Assembly (NCBI GenBank): GCA_965222445.1
Contig: CBDCTY010000002.1
Coordinates: 682,001-746,000, forward strand
Length of the DNA: 64,000 nt
Direction: 5' to 3'
From: GCA-958296115 sp965222445
Lineage (GTDB): Bacteria > Chloroflexota > Dehalococcoidia > Lucifugimonadales > CAJWER01
A model generated the notes under the pieces. That model did no database searches. It was given only the letters and a program-made list of their open reading frames with translations, and was not told the DNA's origin. Numbering within the stretch: the first letter of the stretch is position 1; every line of letters begins with the position of its first letter. The position numbers and the translations under genes were made by a program. Below, piece by piece: positions 1 through 7,847 of the stretch.

Positions 1-428
1 CCCGCTGCCCCCAGCATCGTGAGCTCCATGGGGTTCGTGTCATCATGCACGGGCTCCACCACACCTTCGATAACCCGCCTGCTGCTGTGCCGGGGGTGAT
101 CGTGCAGGGTGAACTCGGCGCCCACATTCCGGTCGAGCGAGCAGATCGCCACGTCTGCCACATTGTCCTGTCCGCTCACGATCGGAACCGAAGCGAAGAA
201 GCTGCCGACCTTCTTGGGACTCGTCGAGACCTCATGATAGAGGCCCTCGGTACGGGAGGGGTCCCGATACTCACCCAAGTTGCTCAGTCCGGCGAGGACG
301 TGCAGATTCGTAACAAGCACCCTGGTGTCGGTCGAGGTGTGTGTTGCCAGTCCCGTAAGCGTTCCGCCCTTGATCCGCTGAAGATTCTTTCCTACCCTCC
401 TCCCGCTCTCTACCCATATGCCGCTCAC
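1..428 (-). CDS. Trypsin-like protease-type protein, partial (runs off window edge)
   Basis: An open frame with no stop runs from a TAG at 504-506 off the left edge. It encodes a segment with VTNLHVLAG and then NVADVAICSL. This order, a His-containing 'NLHVL' followed by a 'DVAI' stretch, is what I expect around the catalytic His and Asp of bacterial Nal1/trypsin-like proteins; the Ser region lies outside the window. In that family the protease part follows a small N-terminal domain, which sits in the previous gene but in another frame. The only ordinary start is GTG at 426-428, without a clear ribosome binding site, so the segment may belong to the upstream gene through a frameshift. Family call is by eye. 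Confidence 0.5.
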   Translation of the reverse strand, partial: MSGIWVESGRRVGKNLQRIKGGTLTGLATHTSTDTRVLVTNLHVLAGLSNLGEYRDPSRTEGLYHEVSTSPKKVGSFFASVPIVSGQDNVADVAICSLDRNVGAEFTLHDHPRHSSRRVIEGVVEPVHDDTNPMELTMLGAA

Positions 429-454
429 GAGCGTCCCTGTGATGGCTCTTGGTG

Positions 455-1456
455 CTACCCATTCGACTCCTCCGTGTGTGATAGGGAAGTGAGCTGCCCC
501 TCGCTATACTCTTCCTCTTCAATGTTGACCGGTACGCCTTCCAGACAGGCCGGTATCCGGTCCCCAGGCGGCAGAGTGCTCTGGTCCACCTTCTTGGTGA
601 CGGTAATACTGATACCCACTTTCTCAGTCCACTCTCCATTCTCGTCCTTGAAGAACCCTTCGCCGACAGCGAAGACGTTGGGCTGGCGCCAGAACAGCAG
701 GTCGTACTTGACCCGCACCTCATGGATGCGCTCTGGTGTGTTGTAGATTTCAGTTGTCTCGGTCATGCTTCCCTCCTTTGCTGATGAGCTCGTTCCGCAT
801 GTGTACTCCTCGCAGGCAGCCTCAGCCGCCATCGCCACTGGCGGCTCCTCGTCCACTATCTGCACGGGGATGCCTTCCAGGCGGTCCGGTATCCGGTCCT
901 CGACAGGCAGCGTCTCCTGGTCCACCTTCGCCGTGACCCAGACGATGATGCCCCACGTATCAGTCCACCCTCCCTTCCCGTCCCTCAGTAACCCTGTGCT
1001 GACGTCGTATACATTGGGCTGACGCCAGAACAGAGAGTCATACTTGTGCCGGACGGTGACTGCGCCCGACACCCTTCCCATGTGCCTGTCATGCTCGCGT
1101 TTCCCTACGCCTATTGTGTTCGCCAACGCTGCCAGGTACGCTTCGCATGGGTCCTTCTCCTCCATGGCTGCGCCGGACGGAGTCTCCTGCACGGCGGCAG
1201 CGGTTGCCTGCTCGCCCGTCGAGTCCTTCTCGTCCACGGCTACGCTGGTCGGCGTCTCTTGCATGTCGGCAGCGGCCAGCCGCTCACCCGACGAGTCCTC
1301 CTCGTCCATGACTACGCTGGTCGGCGTCTCAGTTTCCTCCTTGGCAGGCGGGCTCTCTTCGTACCCGCAGGCCCCGCAGGCCGCCGCCAGCCACACGGCG
1401 GCGGCGAAGCAGGTCAGGGCAACCCTATGCCTGAACGACGCTTTCCTTGTACGCAT
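455..1456 (-). CDS. Lipoprotein with duplicated protease-associated N-terminal domain
   Basis: 333 residues. The N-terminus is a lipoprotein signal with lipobox LAAAC (Cys27), so the product is probably a surface lipoprotein. Residues 43-105 hold three imperfect copies of an acidic ETPTSV-type repeat. Two copies of one domain follow at about 133-204 and 247-317, each with a FWRQPNV motif and a LPxxDRIPxxLEGxPV motif; in Nal1/trypsin-like bacterial proteins such a domain precedes the protease. The second copy has its own likely start, Met231 (ATG 764-766), directly behind AAAGGAGGG, so a separate 103-residue product (455-766) is possible. The stop at 455 falls just before the out-of-frame protease-like segment. 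Function unknown. Confidence 0.6.
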   Translation of the reverse strand: MRTRKASFRHRVALTCFAAAVWLAAACGACGYEESPPAKEETETPTSVVMDEEDSSGERLAAADMQETPTSVAVDEKDSTGEQATAAAVQETPSGAAMEEKDPCEAYLAALANTIGVGKREHDRHMGRVSGAVTVRHKYDSLFWRQPNVYDVSTGLLRDGKGGWTDTWGIIVWVTAKVDQETLPVEDRIPDRLEGIPVQIVDEEPPVAMAAEAACEEYTCGTSSSAKEGSMTETTEIYNTPERIHEVRVKYDLLFWRQPNVFAVGEGFFKDENGEWTEKVGISITVTKKVDQSTLPPGDRIPACLEGVPVNIEEEEYSEGQLTSLSHTEESNG

Positions 1457-1478
1457 GATCCCTCGGAACGGTCAGAGC

Positions 1479-1581
1479 TTATACCAATTTATTTTGAGCG
1501 CGCCGTAAAGCCGTCATTCCCGCGAAGGCGGGAACCCACTCCCTGGCCGCACATATACGGCGGCATCACGGTGACTTGGTA
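1479..1581. repeat. 103-bp dispersed MITE-like repeat, copy 1
   Basis: This block matches 46190-46292 over 103 bases with one mismatch (T at 1490, C at 46201 side). It starts with TATACCAA and ends with TTGGTA, an imperfect terminal inverted repeat, and carries the internal hairpin TTCCCGCGAAGGCGGGAA. It lies between the lipoprotein gene and speD. There is no coding capacity. The bases from here to the speD start (1582-1795) show no recognisable gene. Confidence 0.8.
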
Positions 1582-1795
1582 TTAGATAGCTGATAGCACA
1601 TAAATTCTTCCCCAGTAACCACGCGCATGACCTTGCGACAATTCGCAAGAATCTGTTCAAGCACACAATTGGGGTCTCTCCGCTGCCCCGGGCGAGAGCC
1701 GCGGTGTGTCGCGCGGGGGGCCGCAGCCGTGTGATAATCTGTTGACAGGCTGGCTGGTCAGGCGGAAACTGGCCCAGTCCCCATCCCGAGCTTCC

Positions 1796-2245
1796 TTGCC
1801 AAGGGACACGAGGTACGCGTTGCATCTGGCCATAGACGGCTATGGGGCCAACCCCGAAGTCCTGAAGGACGCCGATCTCGTCCGCCGTTTCCTGGACGAG
1901 TACCCCGACGCCATCGGTATGACCAAGATCGCGCCTCCACAGGTCTACACCTACAGGGGCAAGGTGCCGGAGGACTGGGGCGTGTCGGGATTCGTCATCA
2001 TCGCCGAGAGCCACATCAGCATACATACATTCCCCGACAGGGGATACGTGAACGTCGATGTCTTCTCCTGCAAGGACTTCGACAGCGACGCGGCGCTCGA
2101 TGACGTGAAAGGCTACTTCCTGCTCGACGACGCCAAAGCCTGGACGATGGAGCGCGGCGTCGAGTACTCCTCACCGCGCGAGGCGCATCGGGAGATGGTC
2201 AGGGAACGGGCGGCGGTTTCCTCCACGATGCACGGAAATGGCTGA
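1796..2245 (+). CDS. speD: S-adenosylmethionine decarboxylase proenzyme
   Basis: Bacterial-type AdoMet decarboxylase, which makes decarboxylated AdoMet, the aminopropyl donor for spermidine. The diagnostic ESHISIHTFP motif is present; in this family the chain cleaves itself before the Ser (codon 2009-2011), which becomes the pyruvoyl cofactor. LHLAIDGYG near the N-terminus and the VDVFSC stretch also fit. Start is uncertain: a GTG at 1706 would add 30 residues unlike the family, while TTG at 1796 or TTG at 1820 puts the cleavage Ser near residue 64-72, as in known bacterial enzymes. The gene overlaps speB by 8 bases, so the two are probably translationally coupled. Confidence 0.9.
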   Translation: MPRDTRYALHLAIDGYGANPEVLKDADLVRRFLDEYPDAIGMTKIAPPQVYTYRGKVPEDWGVSGFVIIAESHISIHTFPDRGYVNVDVFSCKDFDSDAALDDVKGYFLLDDAKAWTMERGVEYSSPREAHREMVRERAAVSSTMHGNG

Positions 2246-3152
2246 GAGTCTCCCGGAGTCTGGCGGGCCCCCTCGCGTCTGGGACACCTTCCTCGGAGCA
2301 CCTCCCGATGAGTCCCGCCAGCCCGGCGTCACCCTCATTCCGGTCCCCTACGACGCTACTACCTCCTACCGGACCGGATCCCGGGACGGCCCGCGAGCCA
2401 TCATAACGGCGTCGCGCCAGCTTGAGGACTATGACCTGGAGCTGGAAAGGGACATTTCGGCGGCGGGCATCCGAACGGCGCCCGAGCTTGAACCCTTCGC
2501 CGGCGGTCCCGAGGGGATGATCGACAGGGTCGACCGGGCCGTATCCGAGGCGCTGCCCGACGGAGCCATCGTAGGGCTCCTGGGCGGGGAACACAGCATC
2601 ACGGTTGGAGGCGTGCGGGCCTTCAGACGGCGCTACACCGACCTGTCGGTGCTGTACCTCGACGCGCACGCCGACCTGCGGGACGAGTACCAGGGCAGCC
2701 CCTGGAGCCACGCGTGCGTCGCGCGCAGGGTCCTTGAAGTATGTCCGCTAGTGGAGGTGGGGGTCCGCAGCCTGAGCGAGGCCGAGCGCCGCTTCATCGC
2801 CGACGAGTGCGTTCCCGTCTTCTTCTGGCCTCACGAGGGAGCGGACATCGGCGCGGTCCTGCAGCAGGTGACGGACCTGCTCTCCGACACGGTGTACGTC
2901 ACCATCGACCTGGACGTGCTGGACCCGTCGATCATGGCCGCCGTGGGAACGCCCGAGCCCGGGGGTATGTCCTGGCGCGGGGTCACCCGCCTGCTGAGAC
3001 ACGTCGCCGAGCGGAAGCGAATCGTTGGGTTCGACCTGGTGGAGCTGAGCCCGGACGAAGGTCCCGAGGCGTGCGCCTTCACCGCAGCCAAGCTGGCCTA
3101 CAAGCTCATCGGCTACGCGACATCGCTGGGGACTGGCGACTCCGACGGCTGA
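2238..3152 (+). CDS. speB: Agmatinase / ureohydrolase family protein
   Basis: 304 residues, normal length for the arginase-agmatinase family, which hydrolyses a guanidino group with a binuclear manganese centre. The metal-binding motifs are in order: GGEHSIT, DAHADLRD, then IDLDVLDPS followed by GTPEPGG, and a late FDLVELSP. Agmatine is the likely substrate, giving putrescine and urea, because the gene overlaps speD and the two would supply both halves of spermidine synthesis. No aminopropyltransferase gene is in the window. Other ureohydrolases such as guanidinobutyrase cannot be excluded from sequence alone. Confidence 0.88.
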   Translation: MAESLPESGGPPRVWDTFLGAPPDESRQPGVTLIPVPYDATTSYRTGSRDGPRAIITASRQLEDYDLELERDISAAGIRTAPELEPFAGGPEGMIDRVDRAVSEALPDGAIVGLLGGEHSITVGGVRAFRRRYTDLSVLYLDAHADLRDEYQGSPWSHACVARRVLEVCPLVEVGVRSLSEAERRFIADECVPVFFWPHEGADIGAVLQQVTDLLSDTVYVTIDLDVLDPSIMAAVGTPEPGGMSWRGVTRLLRHVAERKRIVGFDLVELSPDEGPEACAFTAAKLAYKLIGYATSLGTGDSDG

Positions 3153-3159
3153 CCGGACA

Positions 3160-3189
3160 TTGACCTGGAGAGCGGGCCTCGGCTATACT
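3160..3189 (+). promoter_or_regulatory. Sigma70-like promoter for the tRNA-tuf cluster
   Basis: TTGACC (3160-3165) and TATACT (3184-3189) are separated by 18 bases, close to the housekeeping consensus. The site sits just after the speB stop and 75 bases before the first tRNA, where a strong promoter for the tRNA-tuf-ribosomal protein cluster is expected. Confidence 0.7.
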
Positions 3190-3263
3190 CACTAAGGCTA
3201 CTCCTCGGCTTCCCAAGTGGGTAGTCGCCTTTGTGTTTGCCGAGCCTTTGGGCGAACGCCCAT

Positions 3264-3337
3264 GCCCCAGTGGCGCAACAGGCAGCGCAGCCGATTTGTA
3301 ATCGGCAGGTTAGTGGGTTCGAGTCCCCTCTGGGGCT
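3264..3337 (+). tRNA. tRNA-Thr (anticodon TGT)
   Basis: Cloverleaf with acceptor GCCCCAG/CTGGGGC, anticodon arm GCCGA-TTTGTAA-TCGGC giving anticodon TGT (reads ACA), and a T loop TTCGAGT. CCA is not encoded. One T-stem position is mismatched by my folding. First of three tRNAs ahead of tuf. Confidence 0.88.
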
Positions 3338-3403
3338 TTCGCACTGTTGGGACTGGCGCCCAACCCCCTCCGGAATAGACCGGGACGAAAGGGGGTGCGC
3401 GGC

Positions 3404-3433
3404 TTGGAATGGCGCATGGGCTTATGCTACACT
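3404..3433 (+). promoter_or_regulatory. Internal promoter before tRNA-Tyr
   Basis: TTGGAA (3404-3409) and TACACT (3428-3433) with 18 bases between, and a TG one base before the -10 (extended -10 form). It lies 15 bases upstream of tRNA-Tyr, the right distance for a transcription start there. Confidence 0.55.
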
Positions 3434-3448
3434 GAATTGTTGGTACGA

Positions 3449-3536
3449 GGAGGGATGGGAGAGTGGTTAAATCCACCAGACTGTAAATCTGGCGTCCGGA
3501 AGGGCTACGTAGGTTCGAATCCTACTCCCTCCACCA
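3449..3536 (+). tRNA. tRNA-Tyr (anticodon GTA), CCA encoded
   Basis: Class II tRNA with acceptor GGAGGGA/TCCCTCC, anticodon loop CTGTAAA giving GTA, a long variable arm (GTCCGGAAGGGC region), T loop TTCGAAT and a genomically encoded CCA at 3534-3536. The neighbouring tRNA-Thr genes lack CCA. Confidence 0.93.
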
Positions 3537-3564
3537 AGGCACGCCCGGAAGCACGGCTTGAAAT

Positions 3565-3637
3565 GCCCTCATAGCTCAGGCGGTAGAGCGCGTTCTTGGT
3601 AAGAACGAGGTCAGCAGTTCGAGTCTGCTTGAGGGCT
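3565..3637 (+). tRNA. tRNA-Thr (anticodon GGT)
   Basis: Acceptor GCCCTCA/TGAGGGC, D arm AGCTCAGGCGGTAGAGC, anticodon arm CGTTC-TTGGTAA-GAACG giving GGT (reads ACC/ACT) and T arm with TTCGAGT. CCA not encoded. It ends 33 bases before tuf, the classic tRNA-tuf arrangement. Confidence 0.93.
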
Positions 3638-3670
3638 TTCGCAAGCAAACTAAACAACTGAGGAGCGAGA

Positions 3671-4870
3671 ATGGCGAAGGAGAAGTTCGTTCGAGATAAG
3701 CCCCATGTCAACGTTGGCACCATCGGCCACGTGGACCACGGCAAGACGACCCTGACGGCTGCGATCACCAAGACCCTGGCGGCGGCAGGCCTGGCCGACT
3801 TCCGGCCTTTCGACAGCATCGACAATGCGCCGGAGGAGAGGGAGCGCGGCGTCACGATCGCCATCCAGCACGTGGAGTATCAGACCGAGGGCCGCCACTA
3901 CGCCCACGTGGACTGCCCAGGCCACGCGGACTACATCAAGAACATGATCACGGGGGCGGCCCAGATGGATGGGGCGATCCTCGTGGTCAGCGCCCCCGAC
4001 GGCCCGATGCCGCAGACGCGAGAGCACATCCTCCTGGCCCGCCAGGTGGAGGTGCCCGCCATGGTGGTCGCCCTGAACAAGGTCGACGCGATGGACGACG
4101 AGGAGCTCCTGGAGCTCGTCGAGCTCGAGCTGCGCGAGCTCCTGTCGGAGTACGGATTCCCGGGCGACGACATTCCCATCGTCCGTGTCAGCGCGCTCAA
4201 CGCGCTGGAGGCCGAGGACACGTCGCGCGACTCCGAGTGGGGCAAGGGCATCTGGGAGTTGATGGACGCGGTGGACGAGAACATACCGGTGCCCGAGCGC
4301 CCGCGCGACCAGCCGTTCCTCATGCCGGTCGAGGACGTGTTCGGCATCAAGGGCCGTGGAACAGTGGTCACGGGCAGGGTCGAGAAGGGCATCGTCCACG
4401 TGGGCGACCAGATCGAGATCGTGGGCATCAAGGATACGCACCGGACCGTTGTGACGGGCGTCGAGATGTTCCACAAGACCCTGGACGAGGGCGAGCCGGG
4501 CGACGCGGTTGGCGTGCTGCTGCGCGGCATCGAGCGCGACGGCATCGAGCGTGGCCAGGTGCTCGCGGCGCCGGGCAGTATCACGCCGTACACCGACGCC
4601 AAGGCCCAGGTGTACGTGCTGACCAAGGAGGAAGGCGGGCGGCATACGCCGTTCTTCACCGGCTACAAGCCCCAGTTCTACATCAGGACCACGGACGTCA
4701 CGGGCGAGATCAAGCTCCCCGACGGCGTGGAGATGGTGATGCCGGGCGACAACATCGAGATGGACATCAAGCTGATCATGCCGGTCGCGCTGGACGAGCA
4801 GCTAAGGTTCGCCGTGCGAGAGGGCGGGCGCACTGTCGGCTCCGGCGTTATCACGGAAGTGGTCTCCTAG
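3671..4870 (+). CDS. tuf: Elongation factor Tu
   Basis: 399 residues, full length. EF-Tu is the GTPase that brings aminoacyl-tRNA to the ribosomal A site. The G1 motif GHVDHGKT is at residues 19-26, with DCPGH (G3) and NKVD (G4) following in order, then the two beta-barrel domains ending in the usual SGVITEV-type tail. A GAGG ribosome binding site precedes the ATG. It is co-directional with the three tRNAs upstream and with rpmG-secE-nusG downstream, the standard bacterial order. The short insert after the G4 region and acidic charge bias look normal for the family. Confidence 0.98.
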   Translation: MAKEKFVRDKPHVNVGTIGHVDHGKTTLTAAITKTLAAAGLADFRPFDSIDNAPEERERGVTIAIQHVEYQTEGRHYAHVDCPGHADYIKNMITGAAQMDGAILVVSAPDGPMPQTREHILLARQVEVPAMVVALNKVDAMDDEELLELVELELRELLSEYGFPGDDIPIVRVSALNALEAEDTSRDSEWGKGIWELMDAVDENIPVPERPRDQPFLMPVEDVFGIKGRGTVVTGRVEKGIVHVGDQIEIVGIKDTHRTVVTGVEMFHKTLDEGEPGDAVGVLLRGIERDGIERGQVLAAPGSITPYTDAKAQVYVLTKEEGGRHTPFFTGYKPQFYIRTTDVTGEIKLPDGVEMVMPGDNIEMDIKLIMPVALDEQLRFAVREGGRTVGSGVITEVVS

Positions 4871-4887
4871 CTCGAGGCGCATGAGCC

Positions 4888-5055
4888 ATGGCCAGAAAGG
4901 GCGATAGCAGAGTCCTGATCAATCTCGGCTGCACCGACTGCCGCGAGAGGACGTACCACACCTCCAAGAACCGGCGCAACGACCCCAACCGCCTGGAGCT
5001 TAAGAAGTACTGCCCCCGATGCAGGACTCATAAGCTCCACAGAGAGGTCCGGTAA
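4888..5055 (+). CDS. rpmG: 50S ribosomal protein L33
   Basis: 55-residue protein starting at ATG 4888. It has two cysteine pairs (CTDC and CPRC) that form the zinc-binding version of L33, and the family's YHTSKNRRNDPNRLELKKYC-type core is readable. L33 is a small large-subunit protein near the E site. It lies 17 bases after tuf and 6 bases before secE, exactly the conserved gene order. Zinc-type (C+) L33 suggests no zinc-sparing version is needed here, but a second copy could exist elsewhere. Confidence 0.95.
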   Translation: MARKGDSRVLINLGCTDCRERTYHTSKNRRNDPNRLELKKYCPRCRTHKLHREVR

Positions 5056-5061
5056 CAGTCG

Positions 5062-5295
5062 GTGGCTAAGAACACCAGCGCTACCTCGCGGGCAACGGCC
5101 GAAGCGAGCCGGCGGGTATTCAGCGCCCGTTTCGTAGGCGAGACGATCGCTGAGCTGCGGCGGGTCACCTGGCCGGCGCGCGAGGAGACTGTCCGGCTGT
5201 CTATCATGGTGATCGCCGTGGCTGGAGCCGTAGGGGCATTCCTGGGGCTGATCGACTTGGGGTTCACGCGGCTGTTCGAAATCATACTCCGCTAA
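5062..5295 (+). CDS. secE: Preprotein translocase subunit SecE
   Basis: 77 residues with GTG start. SecE clamps SecY in the Sec translocon. The single-TM short form is present: an amphipathic region with ELRRVTWPAREET, the conserved SecE signature, followed by one membrane segment (about residues 47-70). Sits between rpmG and nusG with 2-6 base gaps, so it is certainly part of the same transcript. Confidence 0.95.
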   Translation: MAKNTSATSRATAEASRRVFSARFVGETIAELRRVTWPAREETVRLSIMVIAVAGAVGAFLGLIDLGFTRLFEIILR

Positions 5296-5297
5296 CC

Positions 5298-5861
5298 ATG
5301 GCATCAGTCACAGACATAGAGACGCGCTGGTACATCGTGCACACGTACTCCAGCCAGGAAGAGCGAGTCAAGAAGAACCTTGACCTCCGGATAGAGACGA
5401 TGGAGGTCAAGGACAAGATATTCGACGTGGTGGTCCCAACTGAGGAAGAGATCGAGATAAAGGACGGGCGCAAGAGGCCCAAGAGGAACAGGGTGTTCCC
5501 GGGCTATATCCTGATCAACATGAAGATGGACGACCAGAGCTGGTACGTCGTGCGCAACACGCCCGGCGTTACCGGCTTCGTGTCCGCAGAGGACGAGAAT
5601 GACCAGCGGCCCAAGCCCGTCCCACTCGAAGATGAAGAGGTCGACAGGATCCTGAGACTGATGGCCTCGCCCCAGCCGCGGGTCAGCCTGGGGCTGGAGA
5701 AGGGCCATGCGGTGAGGATAACGGACGGGCCTTTCGTGGATTTCATAGGCGTGGTGGACGAAGTCTACCCCGACCGCGCAAAGGTGAAAATACTCGTGTC
5801 GTTCTTCGGACGAGAGACGCCTGTCGAGCTCGACTTCCTGCAGGTAGAGAAGGAGAGCTAG
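5298..5861 (+). CDS. nusG: Transcription termination/antitermination protein NusG
   Basis: 187 residues. NusG binds RNA polymerase and links it to Rho or the ribosome. The N-terminal NGN domain begins WYIVHTYSSQEERVKKNL and contains PGYILI; the C-terminal KOW domain starts near residue 135 (GHAVRITDGPFVDFIGVV). No large insertion domain. Two bases after secE and one base before rplK. Confidence 0.97.
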   Translation: MASVTDIETRWYIVHTYSSQEERVKKNLDLRIETMEVKDKIFDVVVPTEEEIEIKDGRKRPKRNRVFPGYILINMKMDDQSWYVVRNTPGVTGFVSAEDENDQRPKPVPLEDEEVDRILRLMASPQPRVSLGLEKGHAVRITDGPFVDFIGVVDEVYPDRAKVKILVSFFGRETPVELDFLQVEKES

Positions 5862-5862
5862 G

Positions 5863-6294
5863 TTGGCAAAGAAAGTCAGGACCGTAATCAAGCTTCAGAT
5901 CGAGGCGGGCAAGGCGACGCCGGCGCCCCCGGTGGGCACGGCCCTGGGGCCCCACGGGGTCAACATAATGGCCTTCGTCAAGGAGTACAACGAGCGGACT
6001 TCGCCGCAGGCAGGCAACGTTGTGCCCGTGGCGCTGACGATATACGAGGACCGGTCGTTCTCGTTCGAGCTTCGCACGCCGCCGGCCGGGGCGCTGCTGA
6101 AGCAGGCTGCGGGTGTGGAGAAGGGGAGCAGCGAGCCGCATATCGATAAGGTAGGCACGGTCCCCGCCTCCAAGGTGAAGGAGATCGCCGAGCTGAAGAT
6201 GAAAGACCTGAACGCCATGGACATCGAGGCCGCCATGCGTATCGTCGAGGGAACGGCGCGAAGCATGGGCATCACGGTGGACCGCGGCGCATAG
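5863..6294 (+). CDS. rplK: 50S ribosomal protein L11
   Basis: 143 residues with TTG start immediately after the nusG stop. L11 forms the GTPase-associated centre with 23S rRNA. The N-terminal domain with KLQIEAGKATPAPPVG and GPHGVNIMAF motifs and the C-terminal RNA-binding domain ending in the GTARSMGITV stretch are complete. Confidence 0.98.
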   Translation: MAKKVRTVIKLQIEAGKATPAPPVGTALGPHGVNIMAFVKEYNERTSPQAGNVVPVALTIYEDRSFSFELRTPPAGALLKQAAGVEKGSSEPHIDKVGTVPASKVKEIAELKMKDLNAMDIEAAMRIVEGTARSMGITVDRGA

Positions 6295-6315
6295 ACCACG
6301 TTCGAGGACTGGCAC

Positions 6316-7029
6316 ATGGCAAGGCGAGGCAAGAGGTACGCGCAGGCGCTGGCACTACTGGAAGAGGGCCGTGAATACGAGCCTGAAGAGGCTGTGGCCC
6401 TTGTCAAGGAGACGGCCTCGGCGACTTTCGACGAGACCGTGGAACTCCATCTGCGGACGGGCGCCGACCCCAGGCACGCGGACCAGCAGATCCGGGGGAT
6501 CGCGGTGCTCCCTCACGGCATCGGCAAGCCCGTGAGGGTACTGGTGTTCGCCCAGGGAGAGACGGTTACGGCTGCGCTGGACGCAGGCGCGGACTTCGCC
6601 GGCAACGATGACCTGATCGCCCAGATCCAGGGCGGCTGGACGGACTTCGACGTCTCCGTCGCCACGCCCGACATGATGGGCAAGGTTGGCCGGCTTGGAC
6701 GTATTCTGGGCCGCCGGGGACTGATGCCGAACCCCAGGACGGGTACCGTTGTGCCCGCCGAGGATGTGCCCCGTGCGATCGGCGACGCCAAGAAGGGGCG
6801 GGTCGAGTACCGCCTCGACAGGACGGCCCTGATGCACCTTCCGATAGGACGGGCCAGCTTCGAGGAATCTATGCTGGTCGAGAACATGGCGACTCTGGTC
6901 AGCAGCATCGTCCGCGCCAGGCCTAGCGGGGTGAAGGGGCAGTTCATTCGCTCGGCATACCTGACGAGCACAATGGGGCCGAGCGTGAAGCTCGACGTTG
7001 CCAGCACCAGCGCACTCAAAGTAGAATAG
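6316..7029 (+). CDS. rplA: 50S ribosomal protein L1
   Basis: 237 residues, normal length. L1 forms the mobile stalk at the E site and in many bacteria represses the L11-L1 operon by binding its mRNA. The signature around LGRILGRRGLMPNPRTGTV is present, as are the N-terminal KRGKRY-type start and C-terminal SAYLTSTMGPS. It lies 21 bases after rplK with an ATG start. Confidence 0.98.
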   Translation: MARRGKRYAQALALLEEGREYEPEEAVALVKETASATFDETVELHLRTGADPRHADQQIRGIAVLPHGIGKPVRVLVFAQGETVTAALDAGADFAGNDDLIAQIQGGWTDFDVSVATPDMMGKVGRLGRILGRRGLMPNPRTGTVVPAEDVPRAIGDAKKGRVEYRLDRTALMHLPIGRASFEESMLVENMATLVSSIVRARPSGVKGQFIRSAYLTSTMGPSVKLDVASTSALKVE

Positions 7030-7191
7030 ATGCGGTGCGGGTCGGACCCGCGCCGCGCCGCAGACAGTGGGCTCCGCCGCAGGGCGGACTAAGACGCCAG
7101 CCCACCGAGGCAAAGGATTTGCGAAGGGCCCCCGGCCCTTGCGGTTCCCTGAGTCTGCGGGCTCGGGGACTTTTTTTGCGGAGATAGAAAA
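7030..7191 (+). promoter_or_regulatory. L10 (rplJL) mRNA leader
   Basis: 162-base untranslated stretch between rplA and rplJ. It can fold a long stem GTGGGCT/AGCCCAC (7067 onward), a GGGCC/GGCCC hairpin and finally a terminator. This position and shape match the L10 leader family, in which the L10-L12 complex binds the RNA to repress its own genes. The covariance match is not tested here. Confidence 0.75.
7146..7177 (+). terminator. Intrinsic terminator / attenuator in the L10 leader
   Basis: TCCCTGAG pairs with CTCGGGGA around an 8-base loop and is followed by seven T residues (7171-7177). It ends 14 bases before the rplJ start, so it can only act as an attenuator that limits readthrough into rplJL. 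Confidence 0.82.
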
Positions 7192-7728
7192 TTGCCTACG
7201 GAAGCGAAGAGAGCACAGGTCGAATCGATACGCAAGCTCTTGGAGAGTTGCACGGCGGTGGTCAGCACGGACTACACGGGCCTCTCAGTGCAGTCCATGA
7301 CCGATCTGCGGCGATCACTGCGTGGAAGAGACGTCGGGTTCCGCGTGATCAAGAACACCCTGACGTACCTAGCGGCCGACGCCGCCGGCAAGCCAGGCAT
7401 GAGGGAAATAGTCGAAGGCCCGACGGGTATCGCATTCAGCTTCGACGATCCTGTCGCGCCGGCCAGGGCCATACGCGAGTTCGTGCGCAGCTCGCGATCA
7501 CCAATGACGATAAGGGGCGGGCTGCTCGGCGAGCAGGTGCTGACGGCTGCCGAGGTCGACAGGCTCGCGGACGTGCCGTCGAAGGAAGAGCTGATCGCCC
7601 GCCTGATGGGCCAGCTGCTCGCACCCATTACCGGACTCGCATACGTGCTCGATGCGCCCGTCGCCTCGCTTGCACGGGTGCTCCAGCGCAGAATAGAGAC
7701 AGCTGCCAACCAGGGGGAGGCAGCATAG
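7192..7728 (+). CDS. rplJ: 50S ribosomal protein L10
   Basis: 178 residues from a TTG start with a GGAG ribosome binding site inside the leader. L10 anchors L7/L12 dimers on the ribosomal stalk. The N-terminal rRNA-binding domain has the DYTGLSV and RVIKNTL motifs, and the C-terminal helix (about 140-175) that binds L12 is present. A weaker U-tract-type start region suggests expression depends on the leader described separately. Confidence 0.96.
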   Translation: MPTEAKRAQVESIRKLLESCTAVVSTDYTGLSVQSMTDLRRSLRGRDVGFRVIKNTLTYLAADAAGKPGMREIVEGPTGIAFSFDDPVAPARAIREFVRSSRSPMTIRGGLLGEQVLTAAEVDRLADVPSKEELIARLMGQLLAPITGLAYVLDAPVASLARVLQRRIETAANQGEAA

Positions 7729-7780
7729 CCAAGATCTCAAGCCGTCAATGCGGAAACCCGGGAACAAGGGGTGAAACGTA

Positions 7781-7802
7781 GGGGCGGGTTTGCAACCCGC
7801 CC
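7781..7802. repeat. Hairpin repeat GGGCGGGTTT-AACCCGCCC, copy 1
   Basis: Palindrome of 22 bases between rplJ and rplL. The same unit occurs at 28481-28502, and a degenerate reverse half near 31006-31027. It lies 46 bases before the rplL start, so it is inside the rplJL transcript and could tune L12 expression, though it looks like a genome-wide interspersed element. Confidence 0.75.
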
Positions 7803-7847
7803 TCTTCCCATCGCAAGACGACACACTAACTCATAAGGAGTAGAGGA

